A stretch of DNA of 29,212 bases from Coptodactyla brooksi (lineage: Eukaryota > Arthropoda > Insecta > Coleoptera > Scarabaeidae): positions 1-29,212 of the forward strand of contig JAWQRM010000138.1 of NCBI GenBank assembly GCA_033557675.1, in the 5' to 3' direction. Position 1 is the first letter of the stretch. Each line of letters starts with the position of its first letter. Below the pieces are notes generated by a model, which searched no databases, was not told the origin of the DNA, and saw nothing but the letters and a program-made list of their open reading frames with translations. Positions 9,625-20,359 of the stretch are shown one piece after another. Position numbers and translations under genes: made by a program.

Positions 9625-10310
9625 CAGTAACCGAATTTCTATTTAGAAATAAAAAGGTACTTATTTCCAAACGTTGTGTATTTTACAGACTGTAACTGGT
9701 GACTAAATCTGAAACCATCATAACCTCTAAACTAAGCCGTAGCACAGGAAATTCTGCTAATGCGGGAAAGCCCGCACTGGTACTTTATCTTTTATAATCT
9801 TTTAGTAGAACGGAGAATTCCACAGTATATGAAATATACGGGAATCCCCGACTTTATTGATAACAAACTGGAATTAATTTTAACTGACGTAAATAGCTGA
9901 CCGAAGTCTGAAGAGATCCCCGCGATGCAAGCGATAAAAACTTAATTTTTAATTCAAGTCAACTTCTAGTTATTAAAATTTCCATTAATAAAAGGCACAA
10001 TATGAAGCTAGATGGGAGATCAACGCTTAGATTGTTGAATTTGCAAAGATATAACGAAGAATTTATTAGCAGGACCGTCCTATGAGCGTTAATACCATGA
10101 TTTAGTTCATAACTATCATATAATATTATTTCTAAAAAAAATGTGTACACAAAATTGTTGGTCTCCCTTCTTTAAAGCTTCCTTACTTCTTCATTATAAT
10201 TTCTATAATTACAGTAACATAATTTATTAATAAAAGTAGCCTTATATTGAAACGTATTCCTTATTCTTATACATATGACTAATTTCAGATTATAACTGAC
10301 ACATAATATG
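9625..10310. other. AT-rich flank of piggyBac copy 1
   Basis: Contains a small hairpin, TGCGGG-AAAG-CCCGCA (9761-9776), at the upstream side of the transposase. piggyBac elements often carry GC-rich subterminal palindromes, so it may be part of the element's left end. No terminal repeat was confirmed. The 63-codon minus ORF at 9959-10150 is not recognisable. Confidence 0.35.
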
Positions 10311-10900
10311 TTTTCGAAGGTTTTGAAAAAACTTCTTTACATGTGGTCACTTAACTTGCGGTTCCACTCGATAAGATTCTATTGCGGTGGTCGTTTCTAT
10401 CAACGTTAATTAATAAACCGTTCAGTCTGCGGCTGCAGCAACGACCCCGTTATTTATCGGTTGTAAATTAGATTCATTAACAACTATTGCCCGTGTAGAC
10501 GGTGCGCTTTTTCGACCCACCTACCCATCCGAGCTGGATGTGCACTTATATCAAAGTTGGCAACTTTGCCACACAGCCTACCCGTTCCGCCCGTTCTAAT
10601 TGACGTACCGGTTAATGGCCAAAGACAGCCGTTAAATAACTTCAATCTTCAAGCTTCATTCGCACCGTGAAGAAACGTAACGTCTATCTTGCGGAAATCG
10701 CCCAAGAATAGAGCGGTAAAGAAACAAATGGTAAACCACTCAAAGTAAGTTACATCATAGTACCCATCTCGCAGTGCATTACGACCGTTTACGTGCAATT
10801 TCATTCATGGTAGATGGTATAATTTTCCCATTAAAGTTGGCCTCCGTGTTGCACTTTTAACCGCAACGTAAGTTATTATTTATTTGCGCCGTGGTTGATT
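10311..10900. other. Unique, less AT-rich non-coding DNA
   Basis: Balanced composition, no ORF over 60 codons on either strand and no repeat similarity to the rest of the window. The texture fits single-copy, possibly conserved non-coding DNA of the host genome. Confidence 0.35.
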
Positions 10901-11420
10901 TAATATGGTTGTTTACTGTGACCAGAGAACTGTATGTTTATATCGCTGTTTATATCGAACCCGTAACGGGATACTAAAAATAAACAGCTCGACAATAAAT
11001 GTAAATCGATGGATTTTTAGGACCTGCACAGCATCTTAATGGACCTGTATGGTGCTATGAGCGCCTACGTAAACTATTTGACATAAAGTTTATGTGGTTT
11101 ATCCACGTATAAAGACAGATTTTTACTCATATGCCAAACTAGGTTATACGATAAAACCAACGATAATTTAAAATGCATTACAACATAAAAATGTAATGTT
11201 AAAATGTATTACATTTGCATTGGATATCTAGCATACATTCACATTTATGTGAATTCATATTTTTTAAACACACGCCTTAACTGCCTTTACAATAATGACA
11301 ATTTTCTCTGTCTACACCCATGCTCAAACAATTTAAAACTGTCGTTCCTATTTAAACAGATTTTTGATTCACTGGAGTGAGTTAAACAATAGTGATCATT
11401 CTCAGAGTTCAAAAACAGTC

Positions 11421-11490
11421 TATCATTATTCGATGATAGATAATATTATTCATTATATCAATGTTATAGATAACATTATTCGATGATAAC
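11421..11490. repeat. Short AT-rich direct repeat
   Basis: CATTATTCGATGATA occurs at 11424-11438 and again at 11474-11488. Each copy is part of a small palindrome (ATCAT...ATGAT). The surrounding stretch 10900-11880 otherwise shows no gene. Confidence 0.6.
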
Positions 11491-11887
11491 TAATTGCAGG
11501 AAATAACTTTATTTATATATTTACATATTTGTAAAACAGACTTTAATATGGTACGGACAATCTTAAGGTATATTTCTACTGCAGCAACAAAACTTAAGGG
11601 TTACCGTTCAATGTTATAAAGGTCAAAAGATCTGTTGAAATGATACTAAAAAACGTCAATTCAAAGAAAAGAAAAGAGGTAAAAGAAGTAACACTTCTTA
11701 ACATGTAATGAACTAACCATTGAGGTTATTATTAAACTTGGTACATATTCATAGAGGTCAATGTGTAAGGTGTACCATTGTACATCAAGATGGAGTACCA
11801 AACAACAGTAGAATTACATCGTCCAAATAGTATAAAACGCCGAAATATAATTCTTTTATCTTTCAACAGATCTTTTAATCTCTGTCT

Positions 11888-12609
11888 TAACTGTTATCGG
11901 ATTCAAAAGTTCTGAGCCCTGTGCTTGAAACCTTATATTTCTGAAACTACCCCACGGAAAATATTGAAATAGGCCTCGTTACAGTTGGTATTCATTTCTT
12001 GATATCATATGAAAAACGCATTCTTTATGAGCCGTGTGCAGCTGGCGATGAAAGCAAAAAAGTGACCGTTTTTTGTGATTTTCAACCAAAACAGCCGGTC
12101 AAAAATTATGAAATTTGAACAGAACGTAGACTACTTTACCTAAAAGTACTCGTAATTTTATATTTATCATTTTTTGCAATATTCCGGTAATAATCGCACT
12201 GTTGTACTATGTTGTTATCTCATAGACGCTTTATCGGATGCCAAAGCAATTAAGTTCCAAAGAATGCTAACGCATTTTTATACGTTACGACTATATTAAA
12301 ATAACACAAAATATGCTCTATAATTTTTTAGAGCATATTTTGTGTTAGGTGATTTTTTTAAGAATGGCGTTTTTTGTTTCTCTCGGACGAATAAATAGAA
12401 AGAGCATGCTATCAAGGCTGGGAAAGATAGCGATAGCGGCGGCATCGCGCTCCCACTGGACCGTACAAGGGCCATTCAGAAAGTAAATTTCTCATTGCCA
12501 GCGGATATAAACAAAACATAATTACCTGTTATCAAATTCAAAAGTATTGAGCCCTGTGTTTGAAAGTTTACATTTTATTTTCGTTTATTACTGCAGAATA
12601 TTAACAAGT
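11888..12609 (+). repeat. Left arm of a large inverted repeat element
   Basis: About 720 bases that recur in reverse orientation at 13571-14193, with substitutions and small indels. Matching blocks include CCCCACGGAAAA, GTAGACT, TTATCTCATA and ACTATATTAAAATAACACAAA. The arm itself is bounded by a repeated word, TTCAAAAGT...GAGCCCTGTG, at about 11901 and about 12536. Relative to the right arm it has an extra stretch of about 45 bases near 12405-12450 and a perfect hairpin at 12303-12346. Confidence 0.8.
12303..12346. repeat. Perfect hairpin, 18 bp arms, 8-base loop
   Basis: AACACAAAATATGCTCTA pairs exactly with 12329-12346. In the right-hand arm (near 13785-13820) only the first half exists and the second half is unrelated, so this hairpin was created after the two arms separated. 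Confidence 0.85.
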
Positions 12610-12618
12610 AAAATAAAG

Positions 12619-13173
12619 TTAAATTGCTTCATCCACAAGATGATCTATTTCTGAATAAGTTCTTTCAATTTTTCTACTATGCTCAGCATATTTTCACCAT
12701 ATTTCTGGTGGAAGGAAAGTCCTCGTCTCTTGGCATAGTCGTAGTACATCGTTAATTTTAAAGGTTTTATTGCCTTTTGGGACTTTATTCTTTACATCGA
12801 AGCAATGTATTTTCTGAAAATTGCGGCAAATCTGGCAAATTTCGTTCATAATTTGCACGTACAACTCTTTTATTGTTGGAAACTTCTTTTCTCAGTACAA
12901 GTTAAAAATCATTCTTCTTGTCACTCTCTGGCAAAAATTCATCACATTCAATTTTTTTCTGCCCGTTCTTAGTTTAGATAACCCCACGTCTTCTTTACTT
13001 CGTTTTTCTGTAGACACACTTTTAACCGCTTCCTTAGTTGATTTGGTTACTCCTATAGCTTTCGCAGTTCTTTCTACCACCTTGTTCACCGCAATTATAG
13101 GACCACCTTTATTTTTTCTTAAAAAAAAATTTCTGATTGCTTGTTTCACTTCCTTATTACAATACTTTGGCAT
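12619..13173 (-). pseudogene. IS630/Tc1-like transposase with the catalytic core deleted
   Basis: On the minus strand, 13173-12892 starts MPKYCNKEVKQAIRNFF and continues with VVERTAKAIGVTKST, a helix-turn-helix of the kind found in insect IS630/Tc1-mariner transposases. It then has TGRKKLNVMNFCQRVTRRMIFNLY, where these proteins usually have a D-F-x(4)-V-I-R-R-T-I/V-x-x-F/Y block. After one stop the frame continues with KKFPTIKELY. The last part (about 12710-12619) reads KYAEHSRKIERTYSEIDHLVDE, like the family's extreme C-terminus. The DDE catalytic core that should lie between is absent, so this is an internal deletion derivative or a repressor-sized remnant. It sits between two inverted arms, which makes them its likely terminal repeats. 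Confidence 0.55.
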
Positions 13174-13570
13174 CTTTTTGACTTACAAAACTTTGTACGA
13201 AGTGACTTGTTTAACAATGCGCATATAATTTGACTGGTGAATTGAAATAAAATTTTCAAGGAGTTATACCTGCGTAAGTAGGCTATCTATCATTATCTAT
13301 GCCTGCGAATATTGGCATGCTGACTCTTAAAAACGTGTGTACACTTTTATTCGTTAACGGCAAGTTGTAATGCTCTTAGTGATATACTCATAAGGCAAAA
13401 AACAAAAATACGTTTTTATTAAATTTAAATTCTAACCACAATAAAAAACCAAGGGATAACGTACGATTTCGTCGAGCGAATCGACGAGACGAACGATCCT
13501 GGCGTTCAGGTTCCAGCTGAGGTCAGGATCAAACAAGTGGTGTTAATATGTCTTTGTTTAAGTTTACCTG

Positions 13571-14193
13571 CAATACTTGTTAATATTCTGCAACATTAAA
13601 CGAAAATAAAATATAAGCTTTCAAACGCAGGGCTCAATACTTTTGAATCCGATAACAGGTATTTATTTTTTGCTTATTTTCGCTGGCAGTGGGAAACTTA
13701 CTTTCTGGATGGCCCTCGTACGGTCCAGTCGGAGCTCTTTCTATTTATTCATCCAAGAGAAATAAAAAACGCCATTCTTCAATTAGCTCTAAAAATTATA
13801 GGGCATATTTTGTGTTATTTTAATATAGTCATGACATATAAAAATGTGTTAGTCTTCTTCGAAACTGAATTGCGTTCGCATCCGATGAAGCGTTTATGAG
13901 ATAACGACGTAGTGCAAAAGTGCGCTTATCACCCGAATACTGCAAAAAATTATAAATATAAAATTACGAGAACGTTCTAGATAAAACAGTCTACGTTCAG
14001 TCCAAATTTCATAATTTTTTACCGGCTACTTTAAAAGAAACAATTGTAAACACGAGCGGTCGATCGAAACTCTTTCGTGTGACATCAGGAAATGAATGCC
14101 AATTGTAAGGAGACCTTTTTCAATTTTTTCCGTGGGGTACTTTCAGAAATACAAGTTTTCAACTACGGGGCTCAATACTTTACGCCAAATGTA
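13571..14193 (-). repeat. Right arm of the large inverted repeat element
   Basis: Reverse complement of the left arm. It too is bounded by the GAGCCC...TTTTGAA word, at about 13625 and about 14165. Short indels differ from the left arm. Between the inner end of the arm and the transposase start is a small palindrome TCGTCGA-GCGAA-TCGACGA (13469-13487). Confidence 0.8.
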
Positions 14194-14204
14194 TAAAAAA
14201 AGGA

Positions 14205-14252
14205 TTCTCGGTGTACGTATCGCTAACCAAGTTAGCACCATCAGGAGCGATG
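14205..14252 (-). ncRNA. Degenerate hammerhead-like motif
   Basis: On the minus strand: CGCTC, CTGATGG (A9 changed to G), T, perfect stem GCTAAC-TTG-GTTAGC, then GATAC in place of GAAAC. The stem is intact but two core positions are mutated, so cleavage is not expected. It abuts the right end of the inverted-repeat element. Confidence 0.4.
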
Positions 14253-14259
14253 AAAGACT

Positions 14260-16270
14260 GATCTTTGGTGGTGACTTTGTTTTTACTTTGTTACAAAGCC
14301 AAAGGTTTGAAGCCCTTATCTTAGTTATTTATGTAGCTACCTTTGCATATATTTCTAGTTTGAATTTTGAAATTTAGAAACTTACAATTAGACTACTTAT
14401 CATTACTGCTTTGCCTGGGATTTCGTTTTTTCCACCAGCAATTTTTCGTTCACGTCTCTCTAAAGTTATATTAAACCAGTTCAGATGGTTGGATAGTATG
14501 TTTATTTCTGTAATTTAAACCCACTTTCATATTTCTCGGATTTTCTATCCATTTAATCTAATTTATTCATCACCTTGGAAAATGTGAGAAGGTCCTCTTC
14601 TTCAAATTAAATATTGATTATCTTGTATGCGACTGCATTTCAAGCGATATTTGGGAATATCCTTCAACAATACTCTTTGTAATTAACATATGGTCCCTGA
14701 CATTAATTTGTAACTTACGAAGAAATTGAAAACTATATATTTCCATGACATGTTATTAGTCCTTTTTATTTTTTCTTGTGCGTTTTCAAAGTCCTAACCA
14801 ATGCATCGTTGCCTCCAATTGAACTTTTGATTGATGACTGTCCATTACCAACCGTACCGGTCGCAATTAGGTTAATATGCTTTTAATTATATCGCGTGCT
14901 CTACTGCAGATTAGATCCTGGCTAATGATTGTTATTTGGTCTTGGAGGTTTCTGTTGACTTTTTAGAAAATAGCTTCCAACCAGAGTATAACCAATGGCG
15001 ACATACCTCGCTTTGAGGATGTGCTGTGATTTAGTTGATGTCATAAGTAGAATAGTCAGCGCAATTGCAGCAATGGGGTCATAGAAAATACAACAATACG
15101 ATATCTATTCATGAGAATAGTATTTGAGAATGAATATATACACTGAGAGGATAATAAATTAAAGGCATTACTCATCCAAAATTAATAGCTCTTAGGATAT
15201 ATATATTTACGTCATGATTTACACCATAGGTGAGAACAACACCATATTGAGAACATTATATCCGTAACAAAATATGATCGTACATTTTTGCGAGAACACG
15301 GAGGGATGTAACCAATTTGTCTCTGGTGAAAAATGCTGCCCTGATGATGAACGTTGCGCATCTGTCGACCCAATTTGTTACACACCGTCGTTAGCACAAT
15401 GATATAAAACACACTTGTCGGTTCCCCAGCAATTTCCAGACCATTAAAAAAAGAGCTTTTTACAATATTTACAACGTTTTATGTCACGATATCTGACATA
15501 ATAAGGATAAATTGTTAAGTACCTTGGAGCATGTAATTTTCTTATAAAAAGAAAAAATGAAAAATCATAGTATTATAAATGAGCTGTCACAATATATAAA
15601 ACGTGAACAAATTGAAATAGAACAGTATGCTTTATATAGGATATATACCGTTTAGCGGTTACCGAGGAAATTGTATAAAAATGCGTGAAACCATTTGTTA
15701 GAGCGAGCGACGGTTTTGTTTTTGCGGTTGGCCTGTAAATTATTTTCGTATTAATAATAATGGTACGTTACGTTCGATTGCCTCGCAGCGTAGTTTGATT
15801 CAATGCTGCGGCCTTTCACGCTATTTTACTATATTATAGATAAGTCATAACAATTTGAAATGCTCTATGCCATAAATAGGCATTTTTTCGAATCGTTAGT
15901 TTATATCATTAAACTAGACAAGATTTTACTATTCTAAAATAATAAATATTTTCATCTTTTTCGTTCTTTTATGAGTAGACTATTACCTGTATTTAATAAA
16001 TGTTCAACGAAATTTTTCTGTCTCGATGAGCCATACCACGGAGTTTTAAATTCAAAGAAAGTCGAAAGTACTATCGAATAGCCCGTCACAAAACTTGAAT
16101 TTTAAATGCAATCCTTTGATTACGATTTAGTTATTGTTGTTTACTAAGACCCTGTGTTAGATATATTTATATTATAACGGGTAATGTCCCAGAAAGATTT
16201 GCGATTAAATGAACATTTCCTTCAGATAGTTAATAAGGTAACAGAGCTAACAAACACCTTAACCACAAGA
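14260..16270. other. Mostly AT-rich DNA, no gene recognised
   Basis: ORFs at 14096-14377, 15212-15412 and 16184-16393 are short and match nothing. 15640-15840 is less AT-rich and looks single copy. Confidence 0.4.
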
Positions 16271-16280
16271 TTGTTTAGAA

Positions 16281-16352
16281 TCTCGACGTATGTTTCAGTT
16301 TATCTAATAAAGAGTTTCAGTTTATCTAGAGAAACCGAAACATATGTCGAGA
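16281..16352. repeat. Inverted repeat built from two ribozyme-type 3' halves
   Basis: The word GAAACATACGTCGAG, identical to the GAAA-stem III-GTC-GAG part of the motif at 4681, occurs here on the minus strand (16282-16296). With one change it occurs again on the plus strand (16337-16351). The two face each other with a duplicated TTTCAGTTTATCTA between them. Neither copy has a good CTGANGA box, so these are broken motif halves. Confidence 0.6.
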
Positions 16353-16606
16353 ATTTTAAAAGGCTTCAAAATTTTAATGCTTTAAAAAGATAGGTACTTC
16401 AACTAGATTTCTATGTATTTTATCAAAATAAGATTCCCAGGTATAATCATCTGTAATCACATCATCTTAGTGCACAATTTATTTGCGATCAACATTAAAA
16501 TAAATTCCGCGTCATGACTAAAAAAATCGTACAAATGATAAAAATCGGCTTTTACACCTTTAGGGCTAAGTTAAATAATTAACCACTACAATAAAACGGA
16601 AAAATA

Positions 16607-16642
16607 ACTTGCTAGCCAAGCTAGCATCGTTAGGAGCGATTT
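16607..16642 (-). ncRNA. Degenerate hammerhead-like motif
   Basis: Minus strand: CGCTC, CTAACGA (G5 changed to A), T, perfect stem GCTAGC-TTG-GCTAGC, then AAGTT where GAAAC is expected. The stem is preserved by paired changes relative to the other copies (GCTAAC/GTTAGC becomes GCTAGC/GCTAGC). The core is dead. Confidence 0.35.
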
Positions 16643-16991
16643 ATAATAAAGGGCAATGCATAATCGGTTCTTGATAGCTTTGTCAAAATTAATTAAAAGG
16701 CAATCAAATGTTTTATTAGCTGTACCTGACACCCTGTTAACCCTGCTGTGCTCCCCGGGTCAATATGACTAGAAACAGATTTTCAGATTCCTTAACTTTG
16801 TCATCTTTCATTATTTGTTTTTAAGATTTTGTGACTTTGTTTGCTGGTGCGTGAAGTACAATATTGTCATGTAGTTTTTACAAGAAATTATTATTCAAAC
16901 TTTTAATAATAATTAAAAAATTATTCCGTATATAACCCTCGGGTCATTATGATCCAAAACTATTTAGATTTATTTATATGAAAACTTAAAG

Positions 16992-17019
16992 TATATATAT
17001 ATATATATATATATATATA
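16992..17019. repeat. (TA)14 microsatellite
   Basis: Uninterrupted TA dinucleotides in the 5' non-coding part of piggyBac copy 2. Confidence 0.95.
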
Positions 17020-17179
17020 GCAACCACCAAGATTATGCATTCATACTGGTCGAACATGCAAGTCTATGTATGTCTGGGCATGTCTACGCGTGCATACTAA
17101 TATATCATATAAGTAGGAAACGCGGACAGCGCCCTTCAGTTTCTTTATATACAGTGTTGAATAAGCGTCGTCATAAATA

Positions 17180-18710
17180 ATGGCGAAGCGATTTCTATTT
17201 GATGAATAAATAGCAGAGATAGATGCGAATGCATCTGACGACGAAGGTGCTTCTGAGGTTAAAAATCATTCCAGCGATATTTCAGCGACTATAATTCTTC
17301 AGATAATGACGTAGTGCAAACAAATACTGTGGTTCTTGTGCAATTAGTATAGTCAAAATACAAAGTTATATCTTGGATGTTAGAACCTTTCCCCCAAATT
17401 CCAACTAGGTATGCTATCTCCAGAGTGAAGGATATCTGTTTTTCAAGTTATCGTGAACCTTACACTTGAAAATATTGTATTGAAGGTCGGAGAGTATTTG
17501 GATGTGACTGGGATCTAGATAATATTATGATATAAGCATTCATAGGATTATTGTTTTAGGTAGCAGTTTATAAATCACACGGCAATTCGTCAAAAAGTTT
17601 GTGGGATGCAGAAACCTGTAGACCTACTTGTCGTGCAACGATGTCGTTGAAAGTTTTTTATCGAATATCACGTGTATTACGTTTTGACGATAAGGTCGAT
17701 CGTCAACAAAGGAGAACAAGTGACAAATTAGCCGCTATATGAAAATTTTGGGAAAAGTGGATAGAAATTATGCCTAAATTGTATAATGTAGGTGATGATG
17801 TTACTGTTGACGAGCAACTTGTTGGACAACAGAAACAACTTGTTTCAGAGGACGATGTCCTTTCAAACAATATATTCCCAGCAAGCCAGCAAAATATGGC
17901 ATCGAAATATGGATTATTTGTGACAGTGGTAGTTCCTACGCCATGAAAGCTCAAGTTTATACGGGAAAATGTCCGGGTGAAGCACCAGAAAAAAATCAAG
18001 GGATACGAGTAGTTTTAGACCTAACGCATGAACTCGGGGGGCAATATATTACATCTGATAATTTTTTCACATCCAAAAAACTAGGTGAAATACTCCTCAA
18101 AGGTAAACTTACAATGCTAGGAACGGTTAGAAAAAATAAACCCGAAGATCCCGTGATTACAATAAGTAAAGAAGTACATAATTCTACTGTTTATTTTACC
18201 AGGGATGCCACAATTATATCATACGTACCTAAAAAAATAAAAACGTTATTCTCATGTGCACTGTGATAGGGAAGTGAGCATCAGCAACTACAAGAAGTCA
18301 CAAATGATACTAGATTATAACTCTATCAAAGGGGTGGTTGATACGTTAGATCAAAGTATTGCAACATATACTTGCAAAAGAAAAGCCAATCGATGGCCTA
18401 TTATTTTGTTCTACATATAGAACAAAATAATAGGCACTTATAATGCATATATATATTATGGAGAGAAATAAATCCAGATTATAATAAGAACGTTCTGTAC
18501 AAGAGAAGACTATTTCTGGGAGAATTCGGCAAACTGATGGTAAGTTCCCATATGATATCAAGAGGACATAAACCTCGTACTCAACAAGCTATTGCCGTAA
18601 TAAAGAAAATTCAAGATCAACGTGGCGAAGCAGCGGAGCCATCAATAGCTGGTGCAATTCGTAAAAATAAAGGAGCACGATGTAATATGTGTCATCAGTC
18701 TCAAGATTAG
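17180..18710 (+). pseudogene. piggyBac transposase relic, copy 2
   Basis: The start at 17180 (MAKRFLFDE) is followed at once by a stop, then an acidic ASDDEGASEV stretch typical of the piggyBac N-terminus. About 17590-17740 reads SLWDAETCRP, YRISRVLRFDD and TSDKLAAI. VDEQLV (near 17810) holds the first catalytic Asp. 17943-18266 is an open frame with KAQVYTGK, TSDNFFTSKKLGE (second Asp) and LGTVRKNKP, reaching ISYVPKK. VVDTLDQS (near 18340) holds the third Asp, then KRKANRWPIILF. The C-terminus reads RRLFLGEFGKLMVSS and ends KGARCNMCHQSQD with a TAG, so only the first CxxC of the usual Cys-rich finger remains. The region expected to hold the PFRxxIPSKPxKYG block is badly altered. A hairpin insertion breaks the frame at 18397. 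About four frame changes are needed. Confidence 0.85.
18397..18434. repeat. Perfect hairpin, 17 bp arms, 4-base loop, inside transposase
   Basis: CCTATTATTTTGTTCTA-CATA is followed by the exact reverse complement of the first arm. The first arm is the normal coding sequence for WPIILF, and the second arm is a foreign inverted copy that breaks the frame. Confidence 0.9.
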
Positions 18711-18989
18711 GCAATAATTGAATGCACATCAGAATTTATTTAATATTCTGGCTTGTTTTTAGATTTCGTGTTTGTAATATTTTTTAATATAATATATTTT
18801 ATTTTTATTAGTAATAAGATTGCCTTTCATCGTTGTTTGTGTTTATGTATAATAATAAAATCACAATGTATTAATTTCGAGCTATTGGCAATCCTTTTGT
18901 GCCTGCATTTATCGGGTCACAATGATTAGAAGTTACAAGTGTATAGTAAAACTAAGAAGAACAGCAGGGTTAACATAGTTCCTTCCCGT

Positions 18990-19640
18990 ATAGCATCTCC
19001 CGTCCCCGTTTCTAGTCTAGAAACTTCAATGCTATTGATAAATGCTCTAACTTGTACCCTTTACTAAATGCCAACCTGTACAAGCTTTTTTTTAATCTTC
19101 CATCAGTAGTCTGTGAAACTATACATAGGATTATATTTATTGAGTCTAATACAAAAGGTTCCTGATTTCGGCATTTGGTCTACGCAACATCACTTCCCGT
19201 ACTCTTTTACTACCGAATCTCTTCCTCAATATTTGCTGGGAACACTTCAACACACCATATCTCGCATTTGTACGTTATAGTTGGTATACTTTTGGATGCT
19301 CTTTGAAATGAACAATGTTGAGCATTAGCCCAATGTAACTGCTGCCCTTTATTATTTTCGGTTCGACCTCTTCATCACTACTGCCTGTCATAAAAACTGC
19401 CAAATAATTAAAACTTCTCACATTCTCAAATTTACATGCTTTGATATTTTTAACTTGCACACAGCAACTTGCCCTTTGGTTCTATCGTTCTGTTTCTATA
19501 ACTCTTCTCTAGTCTTCTAAAACCATTCTCAATTTAATTTCTGGGCCTTACTACAATGACTGTGCCATCGGCATATGCCAAACACTGCCTTTTCTGTATA
19601 TATTGCCTTACGTGTACACTATATTTTTTCGTGGTATCTA
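18990..19640 (-). pseudogene. Non-LTR retrotransposon reverse transcriptase fragment
   Basis: Minus-strand translation reads CLAYADGTVIVV at 19584-19549, the reverse transcriptase box F/YADD with the second Asp changed to Gly. It continues with RRLEKSYRN, then a block at 19460-19275 with FENVRSFNYL, EEVEPKIIKGSSY and KVYQL. TYKCEIWCVEVF follows, matching the usual TYGxExWTL segment of RTE/I/Jockey-type elements. A later piece (near 19200) reads REVMLRRPNAE. This is the C-terminal half of the RT and thumb only, with multiple stops and no 5' half or endonuclease. The exact clade cannot be set by eye. Confidence 0.65.
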
Positions 19641-19884
19641 TCTCATATCTTTGATAAGATTGTCAAAGATGATACTATTTTCATATCTGCTGCACCTTCC
19701 AAAACATTACTTCAATTTTTCGTTTGTTTCTGAATGCATACGGTTTCCTTATTATATATTTTAATTATTATTATTCTTAATTATTATATTTAAGACCAAG
19801 TCTTCAAATTTTGATAGTAATTGGTGCTTATGAAGCAATTATCACCACAACATCAATCACCCAAAAGAAGTAAAAAGATGTGTG

Positions 19885-19937
19885 ACCTTTCATCCCCCCT
19901 GACGATGTTAATTTGGTTAGCGAAAGGTGAGTCGAGT
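19885..19937 (+). ncRNA. Hammerhead-like motif inside an inverted repeat
   Basis: CTGACGA (19899-19905), one extra T, stem GTTAAT-TTG-GTTAGC (two G-T wobbles) and GAAA (19922-19925), then GGTGAGTC and GAG. The core bases are conserved and GTC precedes GAG as at 4690, but stem III and stem I pair poorly. Flanking arms CAATTATCACCAC (about 19837) and its inverse (about 19960) enclose the motif in an imperfect stem of about 140 bases. Confidence 0.45.
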
Positions 19938-20261
19938 AGTTATTTTTCAGTTCGGGTGCAGTGATGATAATTGTTTAACTTTATTACTAAACCAAAGGTT
20001 CCAAATCTACAACTTTATTTGTGGTTATATCAATACTTCCTACACGTGACCACATTGAGGTTTGAGTGACCACATTGTCACTCAAATGAGTAATATGTTA
20101 TTTAACTTCGTAACTCTGTATACTCTGTGTATGCTTTACAGTTTGCAAACAAAGTATTCAATACTAAACCTTTTTTTCTACAGAAAGCATTACTTTTGAA
20201 CTGTTGTTATCACTATACAAAAAGGCAGTTAGTATCACCGCGAGCAATGAAACGCGGGGTC

Positions 20262-20315
20262 GTTCATCGTTCCTGATGATGCAAACTTGGTTAGCGAAAT
20301 GTGTATCGAGCGGGA
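20262..20315 (+). ncRNA. Hammerhead-like motif inside an inverted repeat
   Basis: CTGATGA (20273-20279), one extra T, stem GCAAAC-TTG-GTTAGC with one mismatch, GAAA (20296-20299), TGTGT, ATC (20305-20307) and GAGC. Stem I forms between GTTC (20269-20272) and GAGC (20308-20311), which would place cleavage after ATC. Stem III is poor. Flanks TTGAACTGTTGTTATCACTA (about 20198) and its inverse (about 20333-20353) enclose the motif, as in the copy at 19885. Confidence 0.5.
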
Positions 20316-20359
20316 TTTTCCAATTTTGTTGTAGTGATGACAGTTCAACTCCATGATAA

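Larger units (their letters stand above)
16741..18969 (+). mobile_element. piggyBac element, copy 2, complete from TTAA to TTAA
   Basis: The left end is CCCTGCTGTGCT and the right end is its inverse (ending ACAGCAGGG), giving terminal inverted repeats of about 10 bp. TTAA target duplications flank it exactly at 16737-16740 and 18970-18973, the diagnostic piggyBac target. A subterminal word CGGGTCANNATGA occurs at 16756-16768, 16940-16952 and 18913-18925, probably transposase-binding repeats. The total of about 2.23 kb fits an autonomous piggyBac in length. The transposase inside is broken, so the copy could move only if supplied in trans. Confidence 0.9.

Noticed and set aside
12821..13228. 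135-codon plus-strand ORF opposite the IS630-like relic
   Set aside because: It is antisense to a recognisable transposase and hydrophobic from T-rich antisense DNA.
17703..17999. 98-codon minus-strand ORF in piggyBac copy 2
   Set aside because: It is the antisense shadow of the transposase DDE region.
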